Part shown: positions 21,470 through 25,968 of the stretch, in pieces
Numbering within the stretch: position 1 is the stretch's first letter
Layout: the number at the start of each line of letters is the position of its first letter
Source of the DNA: a virus
IMG/VR virus record: IMGVR_UViG_3300044695_000652
Span: 1 to 25,968 of that record
Length of the DNA: 25,968 nucleotides
Direction: 5' to 3' (one strand)
Notes under the pieces: model-generated
What the model saw: the letters and a program-made list of their open reading frames with translations, nothing else
Databases searched by the model: none
What the model was told of the DNA's origin: nothing
Position numbers and translations under genes: made by a program

Positions 21470-21782
21470 CGGGCAGGGCCTCCAGAGCAAGGCGGATGGT
21501 GTCAAGATCACCCATAAGGTCTTGCCCTGATTCAAATCGCTTTACGCTTTGCAGCGCCTGCTCCTTCAAACTCTTTGGCTTGGCCCGCCGGCACTGCATA
21601 AGGTCTTCGCCATCAAGACCCCAATCGTCCATTAGCAGACAGCACGCCTCCAGCTCCTGATCTGCGCCGGCCTGGAAAACCTTGGCGGTGATTGCTTCAA
21701 ACTCGTAGAAGGCACCGTTGAAGTCGTCCCACCACTGCTGCACCAGCTCCGGCGGTGGGGTGATTGGGTGTTGTTGTGTCAT
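21462..21782 (-). CDS. Conserved cyanophage-type hypothetical protein (106 aa)
   Basis: The protein begins MTQQHPITPPPELVQQWWDD and continues with a helical region (FEAITAKVFQAGADQELEAC, then CLLMDDWGLDGEDLMQCRRA) and KPKSLKEQALQSVKRF. The opening 'MTQQHPITPPPELVQQW' and 'GADQELEAC...RRPKPPSLKEQAL'-type core look like a family frequent in phages of Synechococcus and other cyanobacteria. This supports the host call. It overlaps both neighbours by a few bases. Function unknown. Confidence 0.75.
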   Translation of the reverse strand: MTQQHPITPPPELVQQWWDDFNGAFYEFEAITAKVFQAGADQELEACCLLMDDWGLDGEDLMQCRRAKPKSLKEQALQSVKRFESGQDLMGDLDTIRLALEALPDD

Positions 21783-21964
21783 TCAAGCCAGCTCCATGCA
21801 ATGCGTTGGCAAATGCGCCATGCGTGTTTTTTGTCGATGCCGTAGCGTTCTGCTAGTTGTCTGTAGCTGTTGCCAGCAACACGCAACTGGCGTAGTTCGC
21901 GTACGTGATCTTCTGTAAGAAACGCGGCGTAGTTTGCCTCGCCGCGCTTACACGGATTACTCAT
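21779..21964 (-). CDS. Small HTH protein (61 aa), NUMOD-like
   Basis: The protein has EANYAAFLTEDHVRELRQLR followed by VAGNSYRQLAERYGIDKKHA and WRICQRIAWSWL. The second block is a helix-turn-helix of the resolvase/NUMOD kind: 'aGnSYRqLAeRYGI-x-x-x-x-x-x-I-x-x-x-x-x-W'. Such motifs normally form the DNA-binding tail of homing endonucleases; here it is free-standing with no nuclease part. It may regulate phage genes or be a remnant of a homing endonuclease. The gene overlaps both neighbours (ATGA at its end, eight bases at its start). Confidence 0.7.
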   Translation of the reverse strand: MSNPCKRGEANYAAFLTEDHVRELRQLRVAGNSYRQLAERYGIDKKHAWRICQRIAWSWLE

Positions 21965-22175
21965 CTACATGCAACAGCAACCTGCGCATGTACCAATCAG
22001 CTTTGCCGTAATCCTGATCGGCATTGCCTTTGTGCTCAGCACGCCATAGGTATTTGATGACGTTGCCTTTGCAGTAAGCGCGAAAGCCGTCATCACCGAG
22101 TGCTGCCTTAATGGCTTGGATGCACTCAATGTCGCCGTGCTTGTAATGCGGCGGATGATTGACAAGATCACTCAT
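21957..22175 (-). CDS. DUF3310 protein (72 aa)
   Basis: I used the ATG at 22175; a GTG one codon earlier is also possible. The protein shows the DUF3310 pattern: NHPPHYKHGDIECIQAIKAA, then GFRAYCKGNVIKYLWRAEHK and GNADQDYGKADWYMRRLL. The 'HY-x-x-G-x-ECI' and 'F-x-x-GN-x-IKYLWR-x-x-x-K' motifs are the family signature. DUF3310 proteins are small phage proteins often annotated as nucleotide-kinase-related, but their activity is not established to my knowledge. The start overlaps the upstream small gene by eight bases. Confidence 0.88.
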   Translation of the reverse strand: MSDLVNHPPHYKHGDIECIQAIKAALGDDGFRAYCKGNVIKYLWRAEHKGNADQDYGKADWYMRRLLLHVDE

Positions 22176-22323
22176 CACCTAAAGCCTCTGCCATATCGCG
22201 GCGGATCAGATCAGCAATGCGCTGTTGATACAGACCGGTGTAGGTGCAGCAGGTTCGGCCGCTTTGCTCGTACAGCCACTGCAAGTAGTCATCACGGCGC
22301 TGCTCAGTTTTGTGGTTGATCAT
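22168..22323 (-). CDS. Small conserved phage-type protein (51 aa)
   Basis: The ATG at 22323 opens a 51-codon frame ending at TGA 22168-22170, inside the start of the DUF3310 gene. The peptide reads MINHKTEQRRDDYLQWLYEQ, then SGRTCCTYTGLYQQRIADLI and RRDMAEALGDE. The 'YTGLY-x-x-RIADLIRRDMAEAL' half is a pattern I know from small cyanophage proteins. It fills the gap between DUF3310 and the next gene with coupling on both sides (20-base overlap upstream). Function unknown. Confidence 0.65.
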   Translation of the reverse strand: MINHKTEQRRDDYLQWLYEQSGRTCCTYTGLYQQRIADLIRRDMAEALGDE

Positions 22324-22459
22324 CTTGCATCAGCTCCAAGAGTTCAAGAATATGCGCGGCAAATGCCACGTGTGTCATTACTGCATGGGTGCCGGGAGGG
22401 CGCCCGTAGGACGCCTCCCACCACTCCTTGAATGCAATATCAAGTGTGGTTTTGTTCAT
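22304..22459 (-). CDS. Small conserved phage-type protein (51 aa) after SSB
   Basis: The ATG at 22459 shares a base with the SSB stop (TGATG). The 51-residue peptide begins MNKTTLDIAFKEWWEASYGR and continues PPGTHAVMTHVAFAAHILEL and LELMQDDQPQN. An aromatic 'FKEWW' start and a hydrophobic central helix with 'HAVMTHVAFAAHILEL' look like a genuine compact fold. It overlaps the next small gene by 20 bases. Function unknown; association with SSB is by position only. Confidence 0.65.
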   Translation of the reverse strand: MNKTTLDIAFKEWWEASYGRPPGTHAVMTHVAFAAHILELLELMQDDQPQN

Positions 22460-22809
22460 CAGAACACGGGCTCCTCGCTAATGGTTGCTGCGCCGCGTGG
22501 CATGAATTCAAAGCGCTGGATGCTGAGCACATGCTTGCTGCGCTTAGCGCCAGTTTCCTTGTCGTTCCACTCTTGCCGGCGCACGGCACCAGTTACGAGG
22601 ATGCTGTCGCCTTTTTTGAGCTTATCAACGATCAGCTCAGCGGACTTACCCCAGATCTCGCAGTCGATTGCGTTATTGATCCAGTTGCCGTCTTTGTCTT
22701 TACCCTCCTGGATGCCACCTGCGAAGTTGGCAACCATGGTGCCGGATTCAAATGCACGTAGTTGCGGGTCGGTGATGATGCGAACGATGCCGGTTGCGTA
22801 AAGGCTCAT
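22459..22809 (-). CDS. ssb: Single-stranded DNA-binding protein (116 aa)
   Basis: The OB-fold is recognisable: MSLYATGIVRIITDPQLRAF, GTMVANFAGGIQEG, then AIDCEIWGKSAELIVDKLKK, GDSILVTGAVRRQEWNDK and HVLSIQRFEFMP. The 'A-x-D-x-x-x-WGK-x-AE-x-(I/V)-x-x-x-(L)-KKGD-x-(I/V)-(L/V)-x-G' core is the SSB signature. The C-terminal tail is short and ends EEPVF, which keeps the acidic-plus-Phe character of the partner-binding tip of bacterial SSB. It coats ssDNA in replication and works with the RecT-type annealing protein encoded upstream. It lies one base from the HTH gene upstream and shares a base with the following gene. Confidence 0.92.
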   Translation of the reverse strand: MSLYATGIVRIITDPQLRAFESGTMVANFAGGIQEGKDKDGNWINNAIDCEIWGKSAELIVDKLKKGDSILVTGAVRRQEWNDKETGAKRSKHVLSIQRFEFMPRGAATISEEPVF

Positions 22810-22810
22810 G

Positions 22811-23020
22811 TCAGTTCAGTGGTGTTATGCCATTGGCTTCTTCAAAAGCCAAGATTTGTGCAAGGGGATAGCGAACGCGTGGCGTGCCGGCCGGTAAGCC
22901 AATGCGCGGTGCAGTGACGTAGGCAGGGCCAATGCCGCGTGCACGTTGGTTTTTGATGGCTGCTGGCTTCAATCCCCAGCGTGCTGCCAGTTCGTCAGTG
23001 GTGAGGAATGGTTCAGTCAT
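22811..23020 (-). CDS. HTH DNA-binding protein, excisionase/MerR-like (69 aa)
   Basis: The N-terminal half FLTTDELAARWGLKPAAIKN forms a winged helix-turn-helix of the HTH_17/MerR type, followed by QRARGIGPAYVTAPRIGLPA, the wing, and VRYPLAQILAFEEANG, the usual 'VRY-x-x-x-x-(I/L)-x-x-(F/W)' end. Proteins of this size act as excisionases, repressors or activators in phages. Here it is placed between RecT and SSB, so an early regulator is plausible; the absence of an integrase gene in view argues against calling it an excisionase. It overlaps RecT by eight bases. Confidence 0.75.
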   Translation of the reverse strand: MTEPFLTTDELAARWGLKPAAIKNQRARGIGPAYVTAPRIGLPAGTPRVRYPLAQILAFEEANGITPLN

Positions 23021-23774
23021 CAGCGAAGGGATCCTCCGATGGCGTGTCGGATAGAACCGCTTCGCGCTCTACGGCAAGGCGCAGCAGCTCATCGTTCTGC
23101 TCATCGCTGAGATCAGGCTTGCGCTTATCCATGCGCGCTACCACCTCCTGCAGCTTGGCCAGCGTGTCGGCCTTGGCAATCGCAGCCTTGCCGGCTTGGA
23201 ACAGCTTGGCATCGCCTGCCGGGAGCGCGGGTGCAGGCGCAGCGGTCACCGTGACAGGCTCCACCTCGGCCTGCTGCATCTCATCGGTGCTGTAGACACC
23301 GGACATGTCGGCAGGAAACGCCTTGCGCAGTGCCAATGCCTCAGAGCACTTGGCGATCATCGCGGCACCCATCTTGGACCACAAGCCTTGGCCGGCGTTG
23401 TAGTCAGCAAAGCGTGCAACGCCAACAAATGGATGCTGGCTGCCCTTGCGATGGATGATGGTCTTGGCCGCGGCAGGTGGCTTGCTGCCAAGCCATACAT
23501 CAGCCCATACGCCGTCTTCACCGCACCAGTAGGTTTCGCTGCCGTCAAGCTGGCCGGTGCGCTCAGCAATGGCACGCAAGCCGTCGATGCCGGCTTGGAT
23601 GGTCATCTTTCCGCCACGCTTGATGGCGTAGATCTGCTTGCTGAACGGGTCAAGCCCAGTGCGTTGGCAGGCGTAGGCAAACAGGCGCAACTCGTCATTG
23701 CTGCAACCAGGCGCAATGGTGGTTGAGATCAGCTGCGTTTGCTCTGGTGTCCAGAGCGTGAGAGTGGTGGTCAT
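23013..23774 (-). CDS. RecT/Bet-family ssDNA annealing protein (253 aa)
   Basis: Residues about 20-155 carry the Bet/RecT core: CSNDELRLFAYACQRTGLDP, FSKQIYAIKRGGKMTIQAGI, DGLRAIAERTGQLDG, and later GLWSKMGAAMIAKCSEALAL followed by RKAFP. The 'C-x-R-T-x-L-x-P-x-x-(K/R)-Q-(I/V)-Y' and '(I)-D-G-x-R-x-(I)-A-x-R-(T/S)-G' motifs define the family. The C-terminal third (about 165-253) is a variable linker rich in Ala/Pro/Glu, then a helical region and an acidic end DPFADD. It anneals ssDNA during recombination and pairs with the PD-(D/E)XK exonuclease two genes upstream. Its start overlaps the stop of the AT-rich orphan (ATGA). Confidence 0.9.
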   Translation of the reverse strand: MTTTLTLWTPEQTQLISTTIAPGCSNDELRLFAYACQRTGLDPFSKQIYAIKRGGKMTIQAGIDGLRAIAERTGQLDGSETYWCGEDGVWADVWLGSKPPAAAKTIIHRKGSQHPFVGVARFADYNAGQGLWSKMGAAMIAKCSEALALRKAFPADMSGVYSTDEMQQAEVEPVTVTAAPAPALPAGDAKLFQAGKAAIAKADTLAKLQEVVARMDKRKPDLSDEQNDELLRLAVEREAVLSDTPSEDPFADD

Positions 23775-24181
23775 TGCAATTCAAGGGTTGGCTGAGACAC
23801 AAAGTCGGTAAATTGATACTTGCGTATCTTGCCTGATGGCTTGATTGGGCAAGCGCCATTCGGCCATCTGTCAGCGCAGATGGCATTTGATACTTGATTG
23901 TCAAATCGCGTGCAACCTGCATTCTCCAAATACTCTTCGTCTAGCGAGCGCAAATCAGTGTACTTTTTAAGGAAAAAACGAAGAATACTAAGATCAAACT
24001 CTTCAGCGTTAATGTCTTTCTTGAGTCTTTCTATGTTAGCGGAGATTAAAAAACGTATTTCAGGGACACTGTGGTAACTCCGCTGTATATTCGGTTTAGC
24101 CTTCGCCTTGCTTTCCAATAGTCGTTTAGTAATTATATTGTCTATAAATGCAATTTGTTCAGGGGTGAACAGATCGTCCAT
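23771..24181 (-). CDS. AT-rich orphan protein between exonuclease and RecT (136 aa)
   Basis: I do not recognise this protein. It is Lys/Asn/Ile/Phe-rich: FTPEQIAFIDNIITKRLLES, then VPEIRFLISANIERLKKDIN and FDLSILRFFLKKYTDLRSLD, all helical, followed by a segment with three cysteines (AGCTRF, NAICADRWPNGACPI) and KPSGKIRKYQF. The cysteine part could bind a metal. Its DNA is clearly more AT-rich than the flanking genes, with runs such as GGAAAAAACG, which suggests recent transfer. It starts three bases after the exonuclease stop and overlaps RecT, so it is well built into the operon. Confidence 0.7.
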   Translation of the reverse strand: MDDLFTPEQIAFIDNIITKRLLESKAKAKPNIQRSYHSVPEIRFLISANIERLKKDINAEEFDLSILRFFLKKYTDLRSLDEEYLENAGCTRFDNQVSNAICADRWPNGACPIKPSGKIRKYQFTDFVSQPTLELQ

Positions 24182-24184
24182 GTC

Positions 24185-24973
24185 TCAAAAGTCCTCCGAA
24201 GTAATAGCAGACTCGTTGCGCAATGCCCATAAAGGCAGGCTGAGGGGCTGGATGGTGTCGCCGTAGCCGGGCCATTCAGAGATGGCTTGGCAATCGGCAA
24301 TCACGCGCATGTCACGTTGCCGCAGCTCATCACCAGCAGCCATGGCCGCGGCGTCAAGCTCGTAAACAGCAACCGCGTACGGCGCAGTCTTCTCGACGGC
24401 AATGAACACAAACCGCTCAGCACCGTGCAAGCCGGCTAGGTAGTGGCTCGCTTGCACATGGTAGCGGAAGGTAGCCACGCTACGGGCGAAGCCGGGGCCG
24501 GCATCCGTGGTGGTCTTGAGGTCAACCACCGTGGTGCCGTCGTACCAGTCGGGGCGGCACTTGCAGCGCAGCCCAGTGGCGGCGTCATCCCACCAGAAGG
24601 ACTGCTCAGCCTTGCCATGGACGAGCAATGCTGCTGCTGCGGGATGCAGGCGCACGCTCAGCGCCATGGATAGCGCCAGTGCCATGTCGGACTGAGTGAT
24701 GGCTTCAATGCCAGCAGCGGCCATGCGCTCTGCTTGCTCCTTGCCGGCCTTGGTATTGCGTGGCGCGCAGACGCCATAGCGCTTGCCAAGCTCCTCCGGC
24801 TCTAGCACTGCGCAATGCACTAGCGATCCAAGCCGCATGGCAGCAGTCGACTCGGGTGCGATGCGATTGGGGTCGAGGTAGCGGCTCCAGTAGTGATAGG
24901 GAGATTTAGCCACTGCGTGCAGGTGCGAAGCGCTAACCGCTGGATCGGCGTGGTAGTCGGCGTTGCTGGTCAC
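24185..24973 (-). CDS. RecE-like PD-(D/E)XK exonuclease (262 aa)
   Basis: The catalytic core is clear: MRLGSLVHCAVLEPEEL (His53 and Glu58 region), KAEQSFWWDDAATGLRCKCR, RPDWYDGTTVVDLKTTTDAG with Asp142, Asp151 and Lys153, then FRYHVQASHYLAGL with Gln174. The layout matches the exonuclease VIII/DUF3799 type that digests dsDNA ends 5' to 3'. The adjacent RecT-family gene shows this is a RecE/RecT-like two-component recombination system, useful for genome circularisation, concatemer formation or gene exchange. The start overlaps the upstream gene by four bases (ATGA). Confidence 0.9.
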   Translation of the reverse strand: MTSNADYHADPAVSASHLHAVAKSPYHYWSRYLDPNRIAPESTAAMRLGSLVHCAVLEPEELGKRYGVCAPRNTKAGKEQAERMAAAGIEAITQSDMALALSMALSVRLHPAAAALLVHGKAEQSFWWDDAATGLRCKCRPDWYDGTTVVDLKTTTDAGPGFARSVATFRYHVQASHYLAGLHGAERFVFIAVEKTAPYAVAVYELDAAAMAAGDELRQRDMRVIADCQAISEWPGYGDTIQPLSLPLWALRNESAITSEDF

Positions 24974-25170
24974 GCTGCTGCTCCACTGCGCATCTGGCGG
25001 TGCATCCGGCTAGCAGTGCCGTAGGTGGCGACTAGCTCGGGAAACGCATCCAGCAGGCGGCGCTTGTTGCCGGGGTCGGCCTTGAGGCCAGCGTGCGCTA
25101 GCGCTTGGAAGAATCCACCGCCGTGCTGGTAGGCGGTGGCAAATGTCCAGTAGATGTCTGCTTCAGTCAT
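24970..25170 (-). CDS. Small conserved phage protein (66 aa)
   Basis: The peptide begins MTEADIYWTFATAYQHGGGF and continues FQALAHAGLKADPGNKRRLL and DAFPELVATYGTASRMHRQM. The pattern 'Y-x-x-(GG)-x-FF-x-AL-x-x-AG-x-KAD-x-x-N-x-x-(R/K)-L-x-x-AFPE-x-(V)-x-x-YG' recurs in small phage proteins next to recombination genes. It is coupled on both sides by ATGA overlaps. Function unknown. Confidence 0.75.
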   Translation of the reverse strand: MTEADIYWTFATAYQHGGGFFQALAHAGLKADPGNKRRLLDAFPELVATYGTASRMHRQMRSGAAA

Positions 25171-25292
25171 GGCTTGAGTTGCTCTTGGCAGGCGTGATGG
25201 CTGTAGGCAGGCTGCTGGCGGCCGGTGTCATAGGCCATTGCCCAGACACCGAAGATGATTGCCAGCACGGCAAAGCGGTTGAGATTGTTCAT
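25167..25292 (-). CDS. Very small membrane protein (41 aa)
   Basis: The frame from ATG 25292 to TGA 25167-25169 overlaps the flanking genes by four bases on each side, a strong sign that it is translated. The peptide is MNNLNRFAVLAIIFGVWAMA followed by YDTGRQQPAYSHHACQEQLK P. Residues about 7-20 form one short membrane helix, and the rest is polar and outside or inside the membrane with one Cys. Function unknown. Confidence 0.6.
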   Translation of the reverse strand: MNNLNRFAVLAIIFGVWAMAYDTGRQQPAYSHHACQEQLKP

Positions 25293-25483
25293 GCCATCAG
25301 CGCCTTACGGACGCGATAGGTGGACAGGTTGAGGCGGTCGGCAATGCGCTTCTGGCTCAGGCCAGTGCGGCGCAGTACGCGAATGCGTCGGTCGTCAGAG
25401 GCGGTGAGCCAGTCGATTACGGCGACTACTACCAGCAGTGGCAGCAGCAGTTTCCAGATAACTAGCAGTGCGGTTGTGAGCAT
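25289..25483 (-). CDS. Membrane-anchored helix-turn-helix protein (64 aa)
   Basis: An N-terminal membrane helix (TTALLVIWKLLLPLLVVVAV, residues about 3-22) is followed by IDWLTASDDRRIRVLRRTGL and SQKRIADRLNLSTYRVRKAL. The second part is a compact helix-turn-helix of the 'I-x-x-L-x-x-(A/T)-GLSQ-x-x-IA-x-RL-x-(L/V)-S-x-Y-x-V-(R)' type. A single protein with both a membrane anchor and a DNA-binding motif is uncommon outside a few regulators, but similar small proteins do occur in cyanophages. It overlaps the next gene by four bases. Role unknown; DNA tethering to membrane or early gene control are options. Confidence 0.75.
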   Translation of the reverse strand: MLTTALLVIWKLLLPLLVVVAVIDWLTASDDRRIRVLRRTGLSQKRIADRLNLSTYRVRKALMA

Positions 25484-25543
25484 GGTTGGGGTCGCAATGT
25501 GTGGTTGCCGGATTGGGAGCGGCTCCGGCGGGCCGCGTGGAGG

Positions 25544-25717
25544 TTACGCTTCGGACAGAATCCGGTGCGCTTGCTCCTCAGTCGCATCGACTGTCAGCGT
25601 TGCGCCGCAGTCAGCCAACTGGACGTGCCACAGGCCGCATGGGCGGCGAGTAGCAACCAGATCATCGGCAACCATTGCGGGCTGGCCGTTGATCTCAGTA
25701 GTGATGACGTGAGCCAT
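25544..25717 (-). CDS. Small protein (57 aa), first complete gene after the early promoter-like site
   Basis: The frame from ATG 25717 to TAA 25544-25546 has the best ribosome binding site in the window (AAGGAGG, five bases before the ATG). The peptide is MAHVITTEINGQPAMVADDL, VATRRPCGLWHVQLADCGAT and LTVDATEEQAHRILSEA. It looks like a small alpha/beta protein with two cysteines (Cys27, Cys37) and a closing helix. A 60-base gap with a GC-rich inverted sequence separates it from the HTH gene. Function unknown; strong initiation suggests high early expression. Confidence 0.65.
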   Translation of the reverse strand: MAHVITTEINGQPAMVADDLVATRRPCGLWHVQLADCGATLTVDATEEQAHRILSEA

Positions 25718-25722
25718 CTAGA

Positions 25723-25729
25723 CCTCCTT
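25723..25729 (-). promoter_or_regulatory. Strong ribosome binding site
   Basis: On the minus strand AAGGAGG lies five bases before the ATG at 25717. It fully matches the anti-Shine-Dalgarno core and stands out, since most genes in this window start without one. It supports the 25717 start. Confidence 0.75.
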
Positions 25730-25735
25730 GATGGG

Positions 25736-25750
25736 GGCGGCAATGCCGCC
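25736..25750. promoter_or_regulatory. Perfect palindrome in the early leader, operator-like
   Basis: GGCGGCA-A-TGCCGCC has seven-base perfect arms around one central base. On the minus strand it lies 11 bases downstream of the -10-like box and six bases upstream of the ribosome binding site, so it would span the start of the transcript. It could be a repressor site or an mRNA hairpin. Confidence 0.45.
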
Positions 25751-25761
25751 GGTGCTCTGGA

Positions 25762-25789
25762 ATCCTACACCATGCGCAACCGTGGTCAA
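25762..25789 (-). promoter_or_regulatory. Sigma-70-type promoter for the early operon
   Basis: On the minus strand TTGACC (25784-25789) is followed after 16 bases by TAGGAT (25762-25767), preceded by TG. It lies just behind the stop of the RlpA-like gene and 45 bases before the first ATG of the operon. The -35 box differs by one base from consensus and the -10 by two. Host sigma factor use is inferred. Confidence 0.5.
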
Positions 25790-25795
25790 CCCTGC

Positions 25796-25968
25796 CTAGT
25801 AACGGATGGACACAGTTGCGGTGCCATCCAGCGGAACACCAAGGCGGTAGGCAGCGCCAGCACTGAGATCCAACGATCCGCAGTCGCAGCGATCAGTGAC
25901 TGGCACGGTCAGCAGGCGCCCGCGGTGTTGCACTGTGACGCGCGTGCCGCATGGCAGCCATGGAGGGG
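25796..25968 (-). CDS. RlpA-like double-psi beta-barrel protein, C-terminal part (5' end outside window)
   Basis: On the minus strand a frame open from the right edge ends at TAG 25796-25798, giving 56 residues. It reads PPWLPCGTRVTVQHRGRLLT, VPVTDRCDCGSLDLSAGAAY and RLGVPLDGTATVSIRY. The 'LPCGT-x-V-x-V-x-x-x-G-(R)-x-x-x-V-x-V-x-DR...(L)DLS-x-(A)-A-(A/Y)-x-x-LG-(V)' block is the end of an RlpA/expansin-like double-psi beta-barrel, with the motif's central aspartates (D in TDR, D in LDLS) in place. RlpA domains are lytic transglycosylases or bind peptidoglycan. The N-terminus is not visible, so signal peptide and other domains are unknown. Confidence 0.75.
   Translation of the reverse strand, partial: PPWLPCGTRVTVQHRGRLLTVPVTDRCDCGSLDLSAGAAYRLGVPLDGTATVSIRY

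Noticed and set aside
22310-22801. 163-residue plus-strand frame
   Set aside because: Antisense to SSB and the small genes behind it, all of which have clear family patterns or coupled starts.
23196-23726. 176-residue plus-strand frame
   Set aside because: Antisense to the RecT-family gene, whose motifs are unmistakable.
25320-25712. 130-residue plus-strand frame
   Set aside because: Arg/Ser-rich shadow of two minus-strand genes, one of which has the best ribosome binding site in the window.
1-25968. CRISPR array, integrase gene or attachment sites
   Set aside because: No regularly spaced repeats, no tyrosine or serine recombinase pattern and no tRNA-end duplication were seen; short HTH proteins alone do not show lysogeny.

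Overview
This window looks like a large part of the genome of a tailed, long-tailed (siphovirus-like) phage or prophage, most likely one that infects a unicellular cyanobacterium of the Synechococcus/Cyanobium type. The host call is an inference. It rests on small accessory proteins that resemble those common in cyanophages, on start codons that mostly lack a Shine-Dalgarno sequence (many read CCATGG), and on a sigma factor that resembles cyanobacterial group-2 sigma-70 factors. No integrase, host gene or attachment site is visible, so lytic phage and prophage cannot be told apart here.

Plus strand, 1-19100 (late module). The order is classic: C-terminal end of a head-tail connector-like protein, three small putative head-surface proteins, head closure protein, HK97 gp10-like neck protein, tail terminator, major tail tube, two-part tail-assembly chaperone (apparently joined by a +1 frameshift), tape measure, three tail-tip genes including an NlpC/P60-like peptidase and a 1298-residue central tail hub, two more tail-tube-like proteins, a beta-helix tailspike, and a long fibre ending in an intramolecular S74 chaperone. 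Small genes and structured intergenic DNA follow (16016-17281). Then comes a lysis cassette of two small membrane proteins and a fused lysozyme + M15 peptidase endolysin, and finally an HNH nuclease. Nearly all genes abut or overlap by 1-8 bases, as in one long operon.

Minus strand, 19124-25968 (early/replication module, read right to left). A partial RlpA-like double-psi beta-barrel protein enters from the right edge. A promoter-like sequence, a perfect palindrome and a strong ribosome binding site come next. A tightly overlapping operon then encodes small proteins (one a membrane-anchored HTH), a RecE-like PD-(D/E)XK exonuclease, an AT-rich orphan, a RecT/Bet annealing protein, an HTH protein, SSB, several very small proteins, a DUF3310 protein, dCTP deaminase and, last, a sigma-70-family factor. 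The sigma gene converges on the end of the late module. A simple working model is that the early operon makes the recombination and nucleotide-pool enzymes and finally the sigma factor, which could then redirect host RNA polymerase to the late operon.

The most notable items are the phage sigma factor, a lone plus-strand ORF (20049-20309) in the minus-strand module with a faint NblA-like pattern, the +1-frameshifted chaperone, the second and third tail-tube paralogues, the three stacked hairpins before the lysis genes, and the promoter/palindrome at the head of the early operon. No stretch longer than 300 bases is without a gene.
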